The notes: a model not told the origin generated them from the letters alone. Positions 30,645 through 40,570 are shown, counted from the stretch's first letter. The stretch: DNA of 64,000 nt from an uncultured Desulfosarcina sp. (GCF_963668215.1 NZ_OY764190.1:3348001-3412000); one strand, 5' to 3'. Numbers and translations: made by a program.

Positions 30645-32792
30645 CTAATCTTCCAGCGCATGTTCAATGCCGCTGGAATAAAACTTCTCAATATATTGCT
30701 TGACCATCCGGCGCGCGGAGAAACCAGATGCAGCGCTTTTCATGGTTTCCTTCATCAGTCGGACCCATTTTATGGGGATGCCGTTATCCGACGCCTTGTA
30801 ATAAATCGGTATGATCTGATTTTCCAGAAGGTAGTAGATCTTTTCGGCATCATGGCCATCCGGATTTTCGGCCATTGCATCATGGTCCACGGCCCAGCCA
30901 TTTTTACCGTTAAACCCTTCCTCCCACCAGCCGTCCAGTACACTTAAATGGGGGACACCGTTCAGGGCCGCCTTCATGCCGCTCGTCCCGCAGGCTTCGA
31001 AAGGAGGTAAGGGGTTGTTCAGCCATACGTCCACCCCGTGCACCAGGTACTGAGCCAATTGTTCGCCGTAATCCTCCACAAAGGCGATTCGGCCCCCTAA
31101 TTGCGGATCGCGTGCCAGGTTGATCAGGTCCTGCAGCAGCCGCTTGCCGGGGTCGTCAGCCGGATGGGCCTTGCCCGCGAAGATAATCTGTATGGGACGC
31201 CAGCGGTCCTTAACGTATTTTTTGAGACGATCCAGATCCTGGAAGATCAGCAGCGCTCTTTTGTATGTGGCGAACCGGCGGGCAAAACCGAGCGTCAGCA
31301 CCGAAGGATCGAGGAAGGCGCCTCCGGCAAGTATGACCGAGGTACTGCCTCCGCCCTCAGCCCAACGCAGGCGGGTGCGCTCCCGAATCGCATCGATCAG
31401 TTTTACCTTGAGCCAGTGGTGCGTTTGCCACAACTCGGTGTCGGGGACGTTGTCGAGACGCTGCCAGATAGCCGCATCATCATGCTTGTCCAGCCAGCCG
31501 GTTCCGAGGTACGTGTCCAGCAGCAGCTTTATTTTCGGTTCGATCCAGGTGGGCACGTGGACACCGTTGGTAACGTAATCGATGGGGACCTGGTCTTCAG
31601 GCAGGTCGGGCCAGAGGCTTCGCCACATCTTCCGGGAGACCTCGGCGTGCCGTTTGCTCACCGCGTTCCGACAGCCGGATAATCGCAACGCAAAAGCGGT
31701 CATGTTGAATCCGGCATCCGATTTTTCCGGATGAATGCCCAATTGGAAAAAGGCATCGCGATCGAGACCCAGGTCAGGCCAGTAGGAATGAAAATACTTT
31801 TCGATCAGCTGAAAGGGAAACACATCGTGACCCGCGGGGACGGGCGTGTGCGTCGTGAAGATCGTGGCCTCGATATTTTTTTCGCGGGCCGCGCTAAAAT
31901 CCTTGCCCGTTGATACCGTTGCCCGGAACCGTTCCAGCAGGGCGAAGGCGGCATGGCCTTCGTTCAAGTGCAGGAGGTAATGATCGATGCCCAACTCCTT
32001 GAGCACCGCAGCGCCGCCTAAACCCAAGACGATCTCTTGGCGCAGGCGCTGCTCCAAATCACCGATGTAGAGCCGGGCGGTAATGCCTCGGTTCCATGGA
32101 TCGTTAATTTCGATATCCGTGTCCAACAAATAGAGGGCAACACGTCCGACGGCGACTTTCCACACCGCGACATGGATGGGCGGATCGGTCAACGGCACCT
32201 TGACGATGCGCTGGCGTCCATCCTTGTCCATCACCTTCGAAATAGGAGCGGCTTCGCGGTTGATGGGCTCGATGACATTCTCCTGCCAGCCGTCATCCCT
32301 GATCTGTTGTCGAAAATAGCCTTCCGGGTACATGAACCCCACCGCTACCAGCGGGATACACAAATCACTGCATTCCTTGATGAAGTCTCCCGCCAGAAAG
32401 CCCAGTCCGCCGGCATAAAAGGGTAAGGAGCGATGCAGGCCGTATTCGGCGGAAAAGTAGGCCACGGCATACTTGTGGTCCGGCGAAAACGGCCCGAGCA
32501 GATGGCACGCTTTTGGTTGCATATATTCTTGAAACACACCCATGACATTATCGTATCTGGCAAGGTAGTCGGCATCGGTGCCGGCCTTTTCCAGAAGCTC
32601 GCGGGGAAGCTCCCTGAGCATCTTGTCCGGGTTGTGGCCGCTTTCCTTCCAGGCCTGCCGGTCGAGGGTCTTGAAGAGCATGCGCGCGCCCGGATTCCAG
32701 CTCCACCAGAGGTTTTCCGCCAGCTCCACCAAGCCGGTTAGGCGTTCCGGCAGATGGGGAAACAGGCGTTGTGCGGTATAGTTGTTTTTCAT
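30645..32792 (-). CDS. glgP: Alpha-glucan (glycogen) phosphorylase, GT35
   Basis: A 715-residue short-type alpha-glucan phosphorylase that releases glucose-1-phosphate from glycogen or maltodextrin with PLP. Marks: an N-terminal DUF3417-like segment (LAENLWWSWNPGARMLF), the catalytic core (YFSAEYGLHRSLPFYAGGLG, HLNEGHAAFALLER, TTHTPVPAGHDVFP, DYVTNGVHVPTWI) and the PLP-lysine region ACGTSGMKAALNGVPHLSVLDGWW. Just before it NNPLPPFEACGTSG departs from the common NxPRRPxEASGTSG. GGGAGG precedes the ATG. Within the directon it would feed the glycolytic steps further downstream. Confidence 0.94.
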   Translation of the reverse strand: MKNNYTAQRLFPHLPERLTGLVELAENLWWSWNPGARMLFKTLDRQAWKESGHNPDKMLRELPRELLEKAGTDADYLARYDNVMGVFQEYMQPKACHLLGPFSPDHKYAVAYFSAEYGLHRSLPFYAGGLGFLAGDFIKECSDLCIPLVAVGFMYPEGYFRQQIRDDGWQENVIEPINREAAPISKVMDKDGRQRIVKVPLTDPPIHVAVWKVAVGRVALYLLDTDIEINDPWNRGITARLYIGDLEQRLRQEIVLGLGGAAVLKELGIDHYLLHLNEGHAAFALLERFRATVSTGKDFSAAREKNIEATIFTTHTPVPAGHDVFPFQLIEKYFHSYWPDLGLDRDAFFQLGIHPEKSDAGFNMTAFALRLSGCRNAVSKRHAEVSRKMWRSLWPDLPEDQVPIDYVTNGVHVPTWIEPKIKLLLDTYLGTGWLDKHDDAAIWQRLDNVPDTELWQTHHWLKVKLIDAIRERTRLRWAEGGGSTSVILAGGAFLDPSVLTLGFARRFATYKRALLIFQDLDRLKKYVKDRWRPIQIIFAGKAHPADDPGKRLLQDLINLARDPQLGGRIAFVEDYGEQLAQYLVHGVDVWLNNPLPPFEACGTSGMKAALNGVPHLSVLDGWWEEGFNGKNGWAVDHDAMAENPDGHDAEKIYYLLENQIIPIYYKASDNGIPIKWVRLMKETMKSAASGFSARRMVKQYIEKFYSSGIEHALED

Positions 32793-32916
32793 CAGCTATA
32801 TCCTCCCAGGCTTTAGTGGCACCATCGCCGGCCTTGATGTCGGGCGGTTATGATTCCAGATTCCTTTTCTTCCAGGCAAACGCTCACTCAGGGAACATCA
32901 GAGAGTTCCTTCTGGG

Positions 32917-33093
32917 TTACAGAGCTTTGTCATGCATGGGGGCAGTTTTTATTCTCCTGAAGCTGCCATGCAGTAACCATCCTAAGATAACTCCGACTGA
33001 CAAAATCAGGAACATCAACAATGCTCTGGACATCGATAACGTCCAGAATAAAAATGGCAACTCTACAGGCATGACATTTGAAAAATGACCCAT
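32917..33093 (-). CDS. LapA-type (lipopolysaccharide assembly protein A domain) fragment, 58 aa
   Basis: The frame reads VELPFLFWTLSMSRALLMF, then LILSVGVILGWLLHGSFRRIK, the second half of a LapA (DUF1049) membrane domain. The first transmembrane helix that normally precedes the PV-L-FLFW motif is absent and the frame has a stop six codons upstream of the first ATG, so it is probably 5' truncated. It starts 4 bp after the primase stop. It could still be expressed by coupling. Confidence 0.5.
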   Translation of the reverse strand: MGHFSNVMPVELPFLFWTLSMSRALLMFLILSVGVILGWLLHGSFRRIKTAPMHDKAL

Positions 33094-33097
33094 CGAC

Positions 33098-34363
33098 CTA
33101 TAAACGTTTCAGGGAAAATCCACTGATGGCGCTGGCCACTGGTTCCAGCTTGTCATAGGGGTTCTGACCGTCTGCCAGACCGCCAAGGTAGTAAACCCAC
33201 CCCCCTGATTGGACTGCCGTCCGTTCGATGCCGTTTCTGCCGAGTTCGTCCCAGTCGAAAGCGGCAATAAAGTTTTCGATATCAAGGTTTTTGAGAATGG
33301 CCGCCGCGTTGGGCGTGAGATAGGAACCCAATGTCGACACCACCACCAGTTTGTCCTGGCCGTGGAGCAGATTGTAAAAGGAAAAATAATCAAATAGGCC
33401 CTCCACCAGGATGATCGTCCGGTAATGCCGGATATACCTGGCGGCCTTTTCAATGCCGTAAAGCCAGCTTTTGGCGGATAGGGGGACTTCCCTGGCCTGG
33501 TGCTTGAGCCAGCGAACGCCCCTATCACCCGGGTGCCTGCCCACCATTCCGATCACACCGGCATCTGCGTCATAAATTGGAAACACCATCCGACCGGCGA
33601 AGAAATCACCGTAATTTCTTGAAAACAGGTTTTTGCAGTTGAAATCGATCTGCCGGCAATAGTACCCGTATTCCTTGACGGTCGCATCATTCAAAAATCT
33701 GAATAGTCCGCGATTTGAGAATGCAGCGAAGGCATCAGCATCCTTGTCGAAGTTTGGCGAGCAACTGTCTATCAGTGCCCTGCCATGGTGTTGTTCATCG
33801 CTGTATGGCGGCGAGTAGCCGATGTTGAACTTGTCGATGGTCTCTTTCCCGACGCCCCGGTAGGCAAGATACTCCCAAACGGTCCTGAACCGGTCTTCAT
33901 TAGCGATAAACAGGTCATGGTAAAAATCGGCGGCATTTTCCAGGGCGGCAACCCTCTTTTCATCGGCTTGCTTCGATTCGACAAAACCAACCGGTTCATC
34001 GGGTTCCGGTGTTTCGCCAGGCTCGGGAATGCAGGGGCTGCGTGCATCACTGAATGTGAAATCCGCAACACCCAGATGCTCGGCCCAAACCTGCTGCGCC
34101 TGTCTGAACGGATATTTGTTCCGCAGCATGATCAGGTCGGTAATGTCCCAATCTCCCTTACACGCGCCAAAACAATGGAATCGGACCTCATTTTCTTTAT
34201 TGACATACACCATGAAATTCTCTTGGGTGTCAGCGTGGAACGGGCAAGGGGCATTATACCGGTGTTTTTTGATGCGCTTGAAACGAATATCAAACAGCGC
34301 TTCAACATAGGGTATAACGGCATCCATGGTCGCTGCCGATTTTATGTTCAGGTAGGTTTCCAT
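33098..34363 (-). CDS. DnaG-like primase protein lacking the helicase-binding domain
   Basis: A 421-residue protein with a CHC2-type zinc finger (Cys40, His43, Cys64, Cys68 in CPFH and FHCFGAC), a primase-core N-lobe (YLAYRGVGKETIDKFNIGYSP, FPIYDADAGVIGMVGR) and a TOPRIM domain (TIILVEGLFDYFSFYNLL; FDWDELGRNGIER). Housekeeping DnaG is near 600 residues with a C-terminal DnaB-binding domain, which is missing. This is an accessory primase of phage/plasmid style, yet it is embedded among stress genes with no other replication gene. The role is unknown: RNA priming under stress, or an RNA/DNA-responsive enzyme. Confidence 0.82.
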   Translation of the reverse strand: METYLNIKSAATMDAVIPYVEALFDIRFKRIKKHRYNAPCPFHADTQENFMVYVNKENEVRFHCFGACKGDWDITDLIMLRNKYPFRQAQQVWAEHLGVADFTFSDARSPCIPEPGETPEPDEPVGFVESKQADEKRVAALENAADFYHDLFIANEDRFRTVWEYLAYRGVGKETIDKFNIGYSPPYSDEQHHGRALIDSCSPNFDKDADAFAAFSNRGLFRFLNDATVKEYGYYCRQIDFNCKNLFSRNYGDFFAGRMVFPIYDADAGVIGMVGRHPGDRGVRWLKHQAREVPLSAKSWLYGIEKAARYIRHYRTIILVEGLFDYFSFYNLLHGQDKLVVVSTLGSYLTPNAAAILKNLDIENFIAAFDWDELGRNGIERTAVQSGGWVYYLGGLADGQNPYDKLEPVASAISGFSLKRL

Positions 34364-34391
34364 CTCGTATCCCGATTCAGCATCATGTCGT

Positions 34392-35567
34392 TTATTTTTG
34401 CTTTGCCTGACCTGGTTTTATCCCCGGGGCATACCCGGCGATTCCGATCATGAATCGCACCACGCCATAGCTTAGCCAATTCACCAGACGCAGTTTTGTT
34501 GATTTCGTTCTCCAGCCGTTCTCAAGGATCCGGCGCGCATCCGTTTTGATTGCCTGTTCCAGGCTATGTTTTAATTCCAGAGCAAAACTTCCGTCATCAA
34601 CGACAATATTTGCCTCCATAGACAGCAGCAGGCTGAAAGGGTCGAGGTTTGAAGATCCCACCGTGGCCCAATGCTCATCGACCACAGCGACTTTGGCGTG
34701 CATCATGCTTTTGCAATATTCATGGATCTCGATCCCAGCATCGAGAAAACTGCCATAGAGTGCATGGGAGGCATAATGCAGCAAGGGGTGATCCCTCCTT
34801 CCCTGCAACAGCAAAACCACCCGGACTCCCCGCCCGGCCGCATCCAAAAGCGCATGTCGGAAATTCAATCCTGGCAAAAAGTAGGCACTGGCAATAACAA
34901 TTTCGTATCGCGCCTGTTCGATCGCCTGCACATAGGCATTTTCGATATCGCGGCGGTGGCGGATGTTGTTGCGTACCAGAAAAGCCGAGCGCATCGAACC
35001 CTTGGGTTCAATTGAAGACTCCTGTCTGTCATTGTCCTCATCCCAGCCAGGAGACAAGCGAGTCCAAGCCACCCGGGACCACACCCGACGGGCGGAATCA
35101 TGAATTTCTTTCACCAGCGGCCCGTTCACCCTTACCGCGTAGTCAAAGCGCGTCGATGTCTGACGATGAATGTCCATATGATCGATGATATTCATGCCGC
35201 CGACAAAAGCGATCGTCCTGTCCACGACCACGATCTTTCGATGCAAGCGACGCAACCGTCGCCGCCGCAGCGTCCAGGGCGAAGTCTTGGGCCGGAACTT
35301 CAGCACCCATACGCCGGCCGCCTCAAGAAAATCGACCATGGTTTCCGGCAAACTGAACGAGCCGAATCCATCAATCAGCAGGTGGGTTTTTACACCCCGT
35401 AAGGCCGCCCGCCTGAGGGCTTCGGCAATGCGTCGCCCGGTCGTGTCATCTTCGAAGATATAGGTTTCCAGATAGATTTCATGTGTTGCCAGGTCTAACG
35501 CTGCTTCGAGTGCCGGGAAATAGGCCTTGCCGTTTTGAAACAGGGTGATCTGGTTGTTCGGCATCAT
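34392..35567 (-). CDS. Phospholipase D-family cardiolipin synthase (ClsB-like)
   Basis: About 391 residues with two HKD motifs: RLHRKIVVVDRTIAFVGGMN and MMHAKVAVVDEHWATVGSSNLDPFS. Order and size fit ClsB-type cardiolipin synthases, which join phosphatidylglycerol and a second phospholipid to make cardiolipin. The N-terminus NNQITLFQNGKAYFPALEAAL matches the family start, so the Met just before it is used; an in-frame ATG 26 codons upstream is possible. The primase gene follows 28 bp downstream. Confidence 0.88.
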   Translation of the reverse strand: MMPNNQITLFQNGKAYFPALEAALDLATHEIYLETYIFEDDTTGRRIAEALRRAALRGVKTHLLIDGFGSFSLPETMVDFLEAAGVWVLKFRPKTSPWTLRRRRLRRLHRKIVVVDRTIAFVGGMNIIDHMDIHRQTSTRFDYAVRVNGPLVKEIHDSARRVWSRVAWTRLSPGWDEDNDRQESSIEPKGSMRSAFLVRNNIRHRRDIENAYVQAIEQARYEIVIASAYFLPGLNFRHALLDAAGRGVRVVLLLQGRRDHPLLHYASHALYGSFLDAGIEIHEYCKSMMHAKVAVVDEHWATVGSSNLDPFSLLLSMEANIVVDDGSFALELKHSLEQAIKTDARRILENGWRTKSTKLRLVNWLSYGVVRFMIGIAGYAPGIKPGQAKQK

Positions 35568-35724
35568 AAGGGTCACAGCAGCGTTATCTCTTTTCTCAAC
35601 TCTCTGTTTGCGTAAGCCAGCCGCTTCGATGAAACCGGCATTCAAATAACAACTATCTATGGTACCCGTCTGGGAAAAGCGATTGCTCTTCCCAGATTCA
35701 GTCGGAGGTCGGAACCTCCGCCCT

Positions 35725-35799
35725 TTATGCCACGTTAACTTCGATGGCTTTCGGTTTGGCCTCCTCCGTCTTAAGAATCTGTAGGTTCAGGATGCCATT
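35725..35799 (-). pseudogene. 3' end of an hsp20 gene fused behind ftsH
   Basis: Read in the frame that opens at 35799, the DNA gives [16 protein letters not shown] then KAIEVNVA and TAA. This is the closing strand and C-terminal tail of an Hsp20 protein (compare NGMLTVTIAKAEAAKPRQISV in the intact copy at 7.8 kb). It overlaps the last codons of ftsH in a different frame, so a deletion appears to have joined the ftsH 3' end to the hsp20 3' end. No start signal for this frame is present. Confidence 0.7.
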
Positions 35800-37700
35800 G
35801 TTGTCGTTACAGGTTTTGCGGCCGACAGCATCTGCCTGAGTTCATCACCCTGTACACTTTCATTCAGCGAAAGGAGGCGGGCCAGATCATCTAGAACAGG
35901 TCGCCGCGCCGAGAGGATTTTTCGCACACGCTGATGCGCCTCATCGACAAACCGGGAAACCTCGTCATCGATCTGGGCGGCTTTGGCTTCACTGTACTGT
36001 TTAGCAGAAGAAAAATTATCCGGAAGAAACATCGCCTGGCGCGGTCGCTCGTAGCTCACCAGCCCCAGGCGGTCGCTCATGCCATATTCCGCGACCATGG
36101 ATCGGGCAATGTCCGTCGCCCGCTGCAGGTCGTTCTGGGCCCCGGTGGAAATTTCGTCGAAAACGAGTTCCTCGGCCACGCGACCGCCCAGGAGCACGGC
36201 CAACCGGTCCAGCAGCTCCGCGCGGGTCATCAGGTAGCGGTCCTCGGTGGGCTGCTGCTGGGTGTAGCCCAGCGCTGCAATCCCGCGGGGGATGATCGAG
36301 ATTTTATGCACGGGGTCGGCGTGCTCGACGGACTCGGCTACAATTGCATGTCCGGACTCATGGAAAGCGACAATTTCCTTCTCCTTGGGATTCATCACCC
36401 GGTTTTTCTTCTGAAGACCCGCCACCACCCGGTCGATGGCCTCGTCGAAATCCGTCAACTCAACCGTTTCCTTATCGTTGCGGGCGGCCAGCAACGCGGC
36501 TTCATTGATGATATTGGCCAGGTCGGCCCCCACAAACCCGGGCGTGCGGCCGGCGATCAGACGCAGGTCGACTTCGGAGCCCAGGACCACATTCCGGGAG
36601 TGAATTTTCAAGATGGCTTCCCGTCCATTGATGTCCGGCCGGTCCACCAGCACCTGCCGGTCGAATCGGCCCGGCCGCAGCAACGCCGGATCGAGAATTT
36701 CCGGCCGGTTGGTCGCGGCCATGATGATGACCCCCTTATTGGTTTCGAACCCGTCCATCTCCACCAGAAGTTGGTTAAGCGTCTGCTCGCGTTCGTCATG
36801 TCCGCCCATCACATTCATGCCCCGCGCCTTGCCCAAGGCATCAAGCTCGTCAATGAAGATGATACAGGGCGCTTGCGCCGCGGCCTGGGAGAAAAGATCG
36901 CGAACGCGGGCCGCACCCACACCGACAAACATCTCCACAAACTCGGACCCGCTGATGCTGAAAAAAGGCACTTTGGCTTCCCCGGCCACCGCCCTTGCCA
37001 GAAGGGTTTTGCCGGTTCCCGGCGGGCCGACCAGAAGCACCCCTTTGGGTATCCTTCCCCCCAGTTTCTTGGATTTTTCCGGGGTGCTTAGAAATTCGAC
37101 CACCTCCTGCAGCTCTTCTTTGGCTTCGTCGATGCCGGCGGCATCTTCGAACGTGACCTTGGTCTCGCTCTCGGCGAAAATCTTGGCTTTGCTCTTGCTG
37201 AAAGACATCACCCCCATGCCCGGCCCCATTTTTTTCATTGTAAATCGCCAGATCAGGTAAAAAAGGCCCAAAGGGAGAACCCAGGAGAGAAGACTGCCTA
37301 AAAATTTGTTCTCGTATTGACCGGAATAACTGATGCTGCGCTCGTCCAGTTCCTTCACCAGACCGGGGTCGTCGATCCGAATGGTCTTGAAGGTTTGGTT
37401 TGATGATCCTGCCAGCGTTCCGGTGATGTTCTCCGGTCCAATGATCAATTTATCAACGGTTCCGTCGGCGATGGCTTTTTTGAACTTGCTGTACGGGATC
37501 GTTTCCACTTTTTCAGAAAACAAGAAAGGCTGCAGATAAGAAAAAAAGAGTACGGCCATCAGGAGATACCAGATGTTGAAACGCCTTTTCGGCGGCAACG
37601 TGTTGTTATTTTTCGGATGATCACCGAAACCAAAGAGACCTCGTAGCTTTTCCTTCAGATTAGCGATGGGGTCTTTGTCTCCATTGGATGCCACCTTCAT
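35787..37700 (-). CDS. ftsH: ATP-dependent zinc metalloprotease FtsH
   Basis: A 637-residue membrane AAA+ protease. Two N-terminal transmembrane segments flank the periplasmic domain; the AAA+ core has [21 protein letters not shown] and [20 protein letters not shown]; the protease domain has HESGH and an [11 protein letters not shown] segment. ATG 37700 follows GAGGAAA. The C-terminus ([11 protein letters not shown]) lies at the junction with the hsp20 remnant, so its last residues may be non-native. It is in the same directon as hflK-hflC, whose products bind FtsH, so a complete FtsH-HflKC quality-control module is present. Confidence 0.95.
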   Translation of the reverse strand: MKVASNGDKDPIANLKEKLRGLFGFGDHPKNNNTLPPKRRFNIWYLLMAVLFFSYLQPFLFSEKVETIPYSKFKKAIADGTVDKLIIGPENITGTLAGSSNQTFKTIRIDDPGLVKELDERSISYSGQYENKFLGSLLSWVLPLGLFYLIWRFTMKKMGPGMGVMSFSKSKAKIFAESETKVTFEDAAGIDEAKEELQEVVEFLSTPEKSKKLGGRIPKGVLLVGPPGTGKTLLARAVAGEAKVPFFSISGSEFVEMFVGVGAARVRDLFSQAAAQAPCIIFIDELDALGKARGMNVMGGHDEREQTLNQLLVEMDGFETNKGVIIMAATNRPEILDPALLRPGRFDRQVLVDRPDINGREAILKIHSRNVVLGSEVDLRLIAGRTPGFVGADLANIINEAALLAARNDKETVELTDFDEAIDRVVAGLQKKNRVMNPKEKEIVAFHESGHAIVAESVEHADPVHKISIIPRGIAALGYTQQQPTEDRYLMTRAELLDRLAVLLGGRVAEELVFDEISTGAQNDLQRATDIARSMVAEYGMSDRLGLVSYERPRQAMFLPDNFSSAKQYSEAKAAQIDDEVSRFVDEAHQRVRKILSARRPVLDDLARLLSLNESVQGDELRQMLSAAKPVTTTMAS

Positions 37701-37719
37701 TTTCCTCATTTCCCTGTAA

Positions 37720-37998
37720 TCATTTAAGATACTTAACCAATTCTCCCATGGCCTTGGCAATCTCCTGGATCGCCTCATGCATGCCCTCGGCGCCGTGATC
37801 GAATGCGGAGGTTCCTTTCTTCTCGATCTTGGCCTGAACCTCGGATTTGATCCTTTTCAAATGCTGAGCGTGTTTTTCAACCTGCAAGCGATGCTCCTCT
37901 TCCAGGTCTTTGATGGCATCAGCATCAATCCGTTTGACCAATTCATCGGCCTCGGCCATTAATTGCTTGATATCGTTGGATTCTAAGTATTCTGACAT
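37720..37998 (-). CDS. Small coiled-coil protein (92 aa), unknown
   Basis: Starts MSEYLESNDIKQLMAEADEL. Mostly charged helix (IKDLEEEHRLQVEKHAQHLKR) ending EIAKAMGELVKYLK. No signal peptide or catalytic motif; I recognise no family. AAAGGA precedes the ATG. It lies 19 bp upstream of ftsH, so it may be an FtsH-related adaptor or substrate, which is speculation. Confidence 0.75.
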   Translation of the reverse strand: MSEYLESNDIKQLMAEADELVKRIDADAIKDLEEEHRLQVEKHAQHLKRIKSEVQAKIEKKGTSAFDHGAEGMHEAIQEIAKAMGELVKYLK

Positions 37999-38100
37999 GA
38001 TATGTCCTTTCGACGGCTTTTTGCCCGACCCGACATGAAATTCGGCAAAAATCAATTTGCCGGCGGACACGCTATCCGCATCTTTTTTTCACAGTCGGAC

Positions 38101-38451
38101 TCATTTTTTCAACCGCAGTTCAATCCCAGCTGCACAGGCTCGAGCGACGCCAGAACTTGCCTCTTTCTGCCCGGGCATCTTGTCCCAACCGCCCTTTTCA
38201 ACCAATTCATATCTTTTCCAGCTGTCGATCTTCTCAAATTCCAAAAGATTGTCGGCATTACCGGAATCTGCCATGAATTGGGCCACGCAGATCGCCGTCC
38301 GGTTTTCCAGAATCGCGTTTTCGGTCATCTCTTTAGTAGCCGATGCGGTAGACCAGCCACCCCATCCGAAACCGATGATCATCGCTATGGCGGCTCCAAT
38401 CACAAGCCCCCAGCTTCCATACTTCATTTTACTTTGCGTTTCCTGTTTCAT
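38101..38451 (-). CDS. Membrane-anchored small protein (116 aa), unknown
   Basis: One N-terminal transmembrane segment (WGLVIGAAIAMIIGFGWGGW), then an STASATKEM stretch and a soluble domain with two conserved-looking cysteines (TAICVAQFM, VARACAAGI). I recall similar small proteins as conserved but unnamed in Proteobacteria. AGAGG precedes the ATG. It sits between hflC and the coiled-coil protein. Confidence 0.75.
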   Translation of the reverse strand: MKQETQSKMKYGSWGLVIGAAIAMIIGFGWGGWSTASATKEMTENAILENRTAICVAQFMADSGNADNLLEFEKIDSWKRYELVEKGGWDKMPGQKEASSGVARACAAGIELRLKK

Positions 38452-38555
38452 GAATAATACCTCTCTTGTCTATTTGTTGGATTTTCCCCGGTAACATCTC
38501 GTCTCCCCGGGAGTGGATCAAATCAACCCCAACTATGGGGTCAACGGATCGGCAT

Positions 38556-39524
38556 TCATCGGTCCCACCCTTTTTCGGGGCTCGCCTGTTTGATATAATG
38601 ATAGAAATCACTATCAGTGGTGAGAATCAAAACGGAGTTCATATTGGTTTTCTCCTTGTAGCTTTCGAGGGTGCGCAAGAAAGCATAAAATTCTGGGTCC
38701 TTGTTGTATGCCTGGCCATAAATGTGCGTGGCGTCCGCGTCGGCCTGGCCCTGGACCTCCTGGACGCGACGGTAAGCGGTGGAACGGATCTGGCGCAGCT
38801 CTTTCTCCATTGTACCGAGAATCTCGGCGCTGCGCCCCTCGCCTTCGGAGCGGAACTGCGCTGCGATGCGTTTGCGCTCGGAAATCATGCGCTCGTATAC
38901 CTTTTCGCGGACACTTTCCACGTAATCCAGGCGCTTGATGCGCACATCCACCAGTTCGATGCCGTATTGCGGGATAATCTTCCGCGCTTCCGTCAGTATC
39001 GTTCGGGTGATCTCCTCCCTGCCGCGGGCAATCTCCCTTTTAAGCTCCTCTTCGCGTTCCTTTGGCACCTCCTTCAGGGCCTCGTCCTCGGGAACCTCCC
39101 ACGATGCGCTTCTTACAAGTTCAACGAGTTCGCTGCTCGACACCTGGTCGCGCACCACCGAATCGAGAATATCGTTCAGGCGCGACTGGGCACCCTCTTC
39201 GCTGGCCACATTCTCCAGAAATTTTTTCGCGTCGGCGATCCGCCATCGGGCCGTGGTGTCCACCCAGATGAACTCGCGCCCCTTGGTGGGAACCTGGTTG
39301 GGATCGCCGTCCCATACAAGCAGACGCTTTTCGAATCGCCGGACCTCCTGCACAAAAGGCAGTTTCATATGCAGTCCCGCCTCGGTCACCGGATCCCCCA
39401 CCGGCCGGCCAAACTGGACGACAATGGCCTGAAGACCCTCTTCCAATGTATATAGACCCCCATAGAGCACGATAACGATCACCACGGCTATCGCGGTGAT
39501 TACTGCTTTCAAGGTGAACTTCAT
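38556..39524 (-). CDS. hflC: HflC, FtsH-modulating SPFH protein
   Basis: A 322-residue SPFH/band-7 protein: an N-terminal membrane anchor (AVITAIAVVIVIVLYGGLY), the band-7 domain (AIVVQFGRPVGDPVTEAGLHMKLPF), a long helix with QFRSEGEGRSAEILG and a C-terminal AFLRTLESYKE. ATG 39524 follows AAGGGAG and overlaps the hflK stop by 4 bp. With HflK it forms the cage that limits FtsH access to membrane substrates. Confidence 0.93.
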   Translation of the reverse strand: MKFTLKAVITAIAVVIVIVLYGGLYTLEEGLQAIVVQFGRPVGDPVTEAGLHMKLPFVQEVRRFEKRLLVWDGDPNQVPTKGREFIWVDTTARWRIADAKKFLENVASEEGAQSRLNDILDSVVRDQVSSSELVELVRSASWEVPEDEALKEVPKEREEELKREIARGREEITRTILTEARKIIPQYGIELVDVRIKRLDYVESVREKVYERMISERKRIAAQFRSEGEGRSAEILGTMEKELRQIRSTAYRRVQEVQGQADADATHIYGQAYNKDPEFYAFLRTLESYKEKTNMNSVLILTTDSDFYHYIKQASPEKGWDR

Positions 39525-40570
39525 GGTTGACTCCCTTGCGTTGAAGGTTGCGCGTCGGACGCCAGTGGCAACCACGGCACCATCGCCTTCTGGTCCTGGT
39601 CCACGATATAAAGTCCTTTCATGTCCGACAGGAAACCGGTCATGGCCTCCAGATACAGTCGCCGGCGCGTAACCTTCGGCGCCTGTTCGTATTGTCCTAA
39701 AATGGCCTCAAAACGGGTGGCTTCTCCTTGGGCCCGGTTGACGCGTTCCAGCGCGTAACCTTCGGCCTCGCTGATGCGTTGTGTGGCCACCCCTCGGGCT
39801 TTGGGGATTTCCCGGTTGGCCTGTTCCTGGGCTCTATTAATCGTTCGCTCTCTGTCCTGGCGCGACTCGTTGACTTCATTAAAGGCCGGTTTTACGGTAT
39901 CCGGCGGAGTCACATCCTGAAGTTCCACGGTAACCAGACGCACGCCGGACTTATAGGTTGTCAGGATTTTCTGGATTTCGGTTTTGGCTTCACTGGCCAC
40001 CGCCACCCGTCCGGTGGTCAATACATCGCTGCCCAGACGGTTGCCGACCGCGCGGCGCATGACCGCCTCGGTAGTGTCGCGGATGGTTTTCGATGTGTCG
40101 CGGACCTGAAACAGGTAGTGGATCGGGTCTTCGATGCGGTACTGGACGATCCACTGAACATCGATAACGTTCAAATCTCCGGTGAGCATCAGCGACTCGT
40201 CCTTGTGGGTGCCGCTCGTATCATAGCGGGTCTTTTCACCGGGAATGGTGGAAACCGAGACCGTTCGAAAGCCGAACTCTTCTTTGAGCACGCGAGCCGT
40301 GGGCAGCAGACGGACCTTTTCGATGCCATAGGGCAATTTGAAATGCAGCCCCGGACCGGCCGTGCGCATGACCTTGCCGAAACGCTGTACAATCCCCGTC
40401 TCCTCCGGTTGGACGGTGAACCATGCGGTCCATAAGACCACCACCACCAAACCGGCGACAAGAATGAAGACAGGACCGCCTTTGAATCTTTTAAACTGCT
40501 GTAGAATTTTATTCAGCACGTCATCCAACGTCTCTTTGGATCCCCCTGGGGGTTGATTCTGTTCTGTCAT
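39521..40570 (-). CDS. hflK: HflK, FtsH-modulating SPFH protein
   Basis: A 349-residue SPFH protein with a Gly/Pro-rich cytoplasmic head (NQPPGGSKETLDDVL), one transmembrane segment (PVFILVAGLVVVVLWTAWF), the band-7 domain (GIVQRFGKVMRTAGPGLHFKLPYGIEKV) and an Ala/Glu-rich helix (AQEQANREIPKARG). AGGAGG precedes ATG 40570. The gene order hflK-hflC is canonical; an ftsH in the same directon is less usual. Confidence 0.93.
   Translation of the reverse strand: MTEQNQPPGGSKETLDDVLNKILQQFKRFKGGPVFILVAGLVVVVLWTAWFTVQPEETGIVQRFGKVMRTAGPGLHFKLPYGIEKVRLLPTARVLKEEFGFRTVSVSTIPGEKTRYDTSGTHKDESLMLTGDLNVIDVQWIVQYRIEDPIHYLFQVRDTSKTIRDTTEAVMRRAVGNRLGSDVLTTGRVAVASEAKTEIQKILTTYKSGVRLVTVELQDVTPPDTVKPAFNEVNESRQDRERTINRAQEQANREIPKARGVATQRISEAEGYALERVNRAQGEATRFEAILGQYEQAPKVTRRRLYLEAMTGFLSDMKGLYIVDQDQKAMVPWLPLASDAQPSTQGSQP

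Noticed and set aside
32771-33088. 105-codon plus-strand frame upstream of glgP
   Set aside because: It runs opposite the LapA-type fragment, has no ribosome site, and shows no family resemblance.
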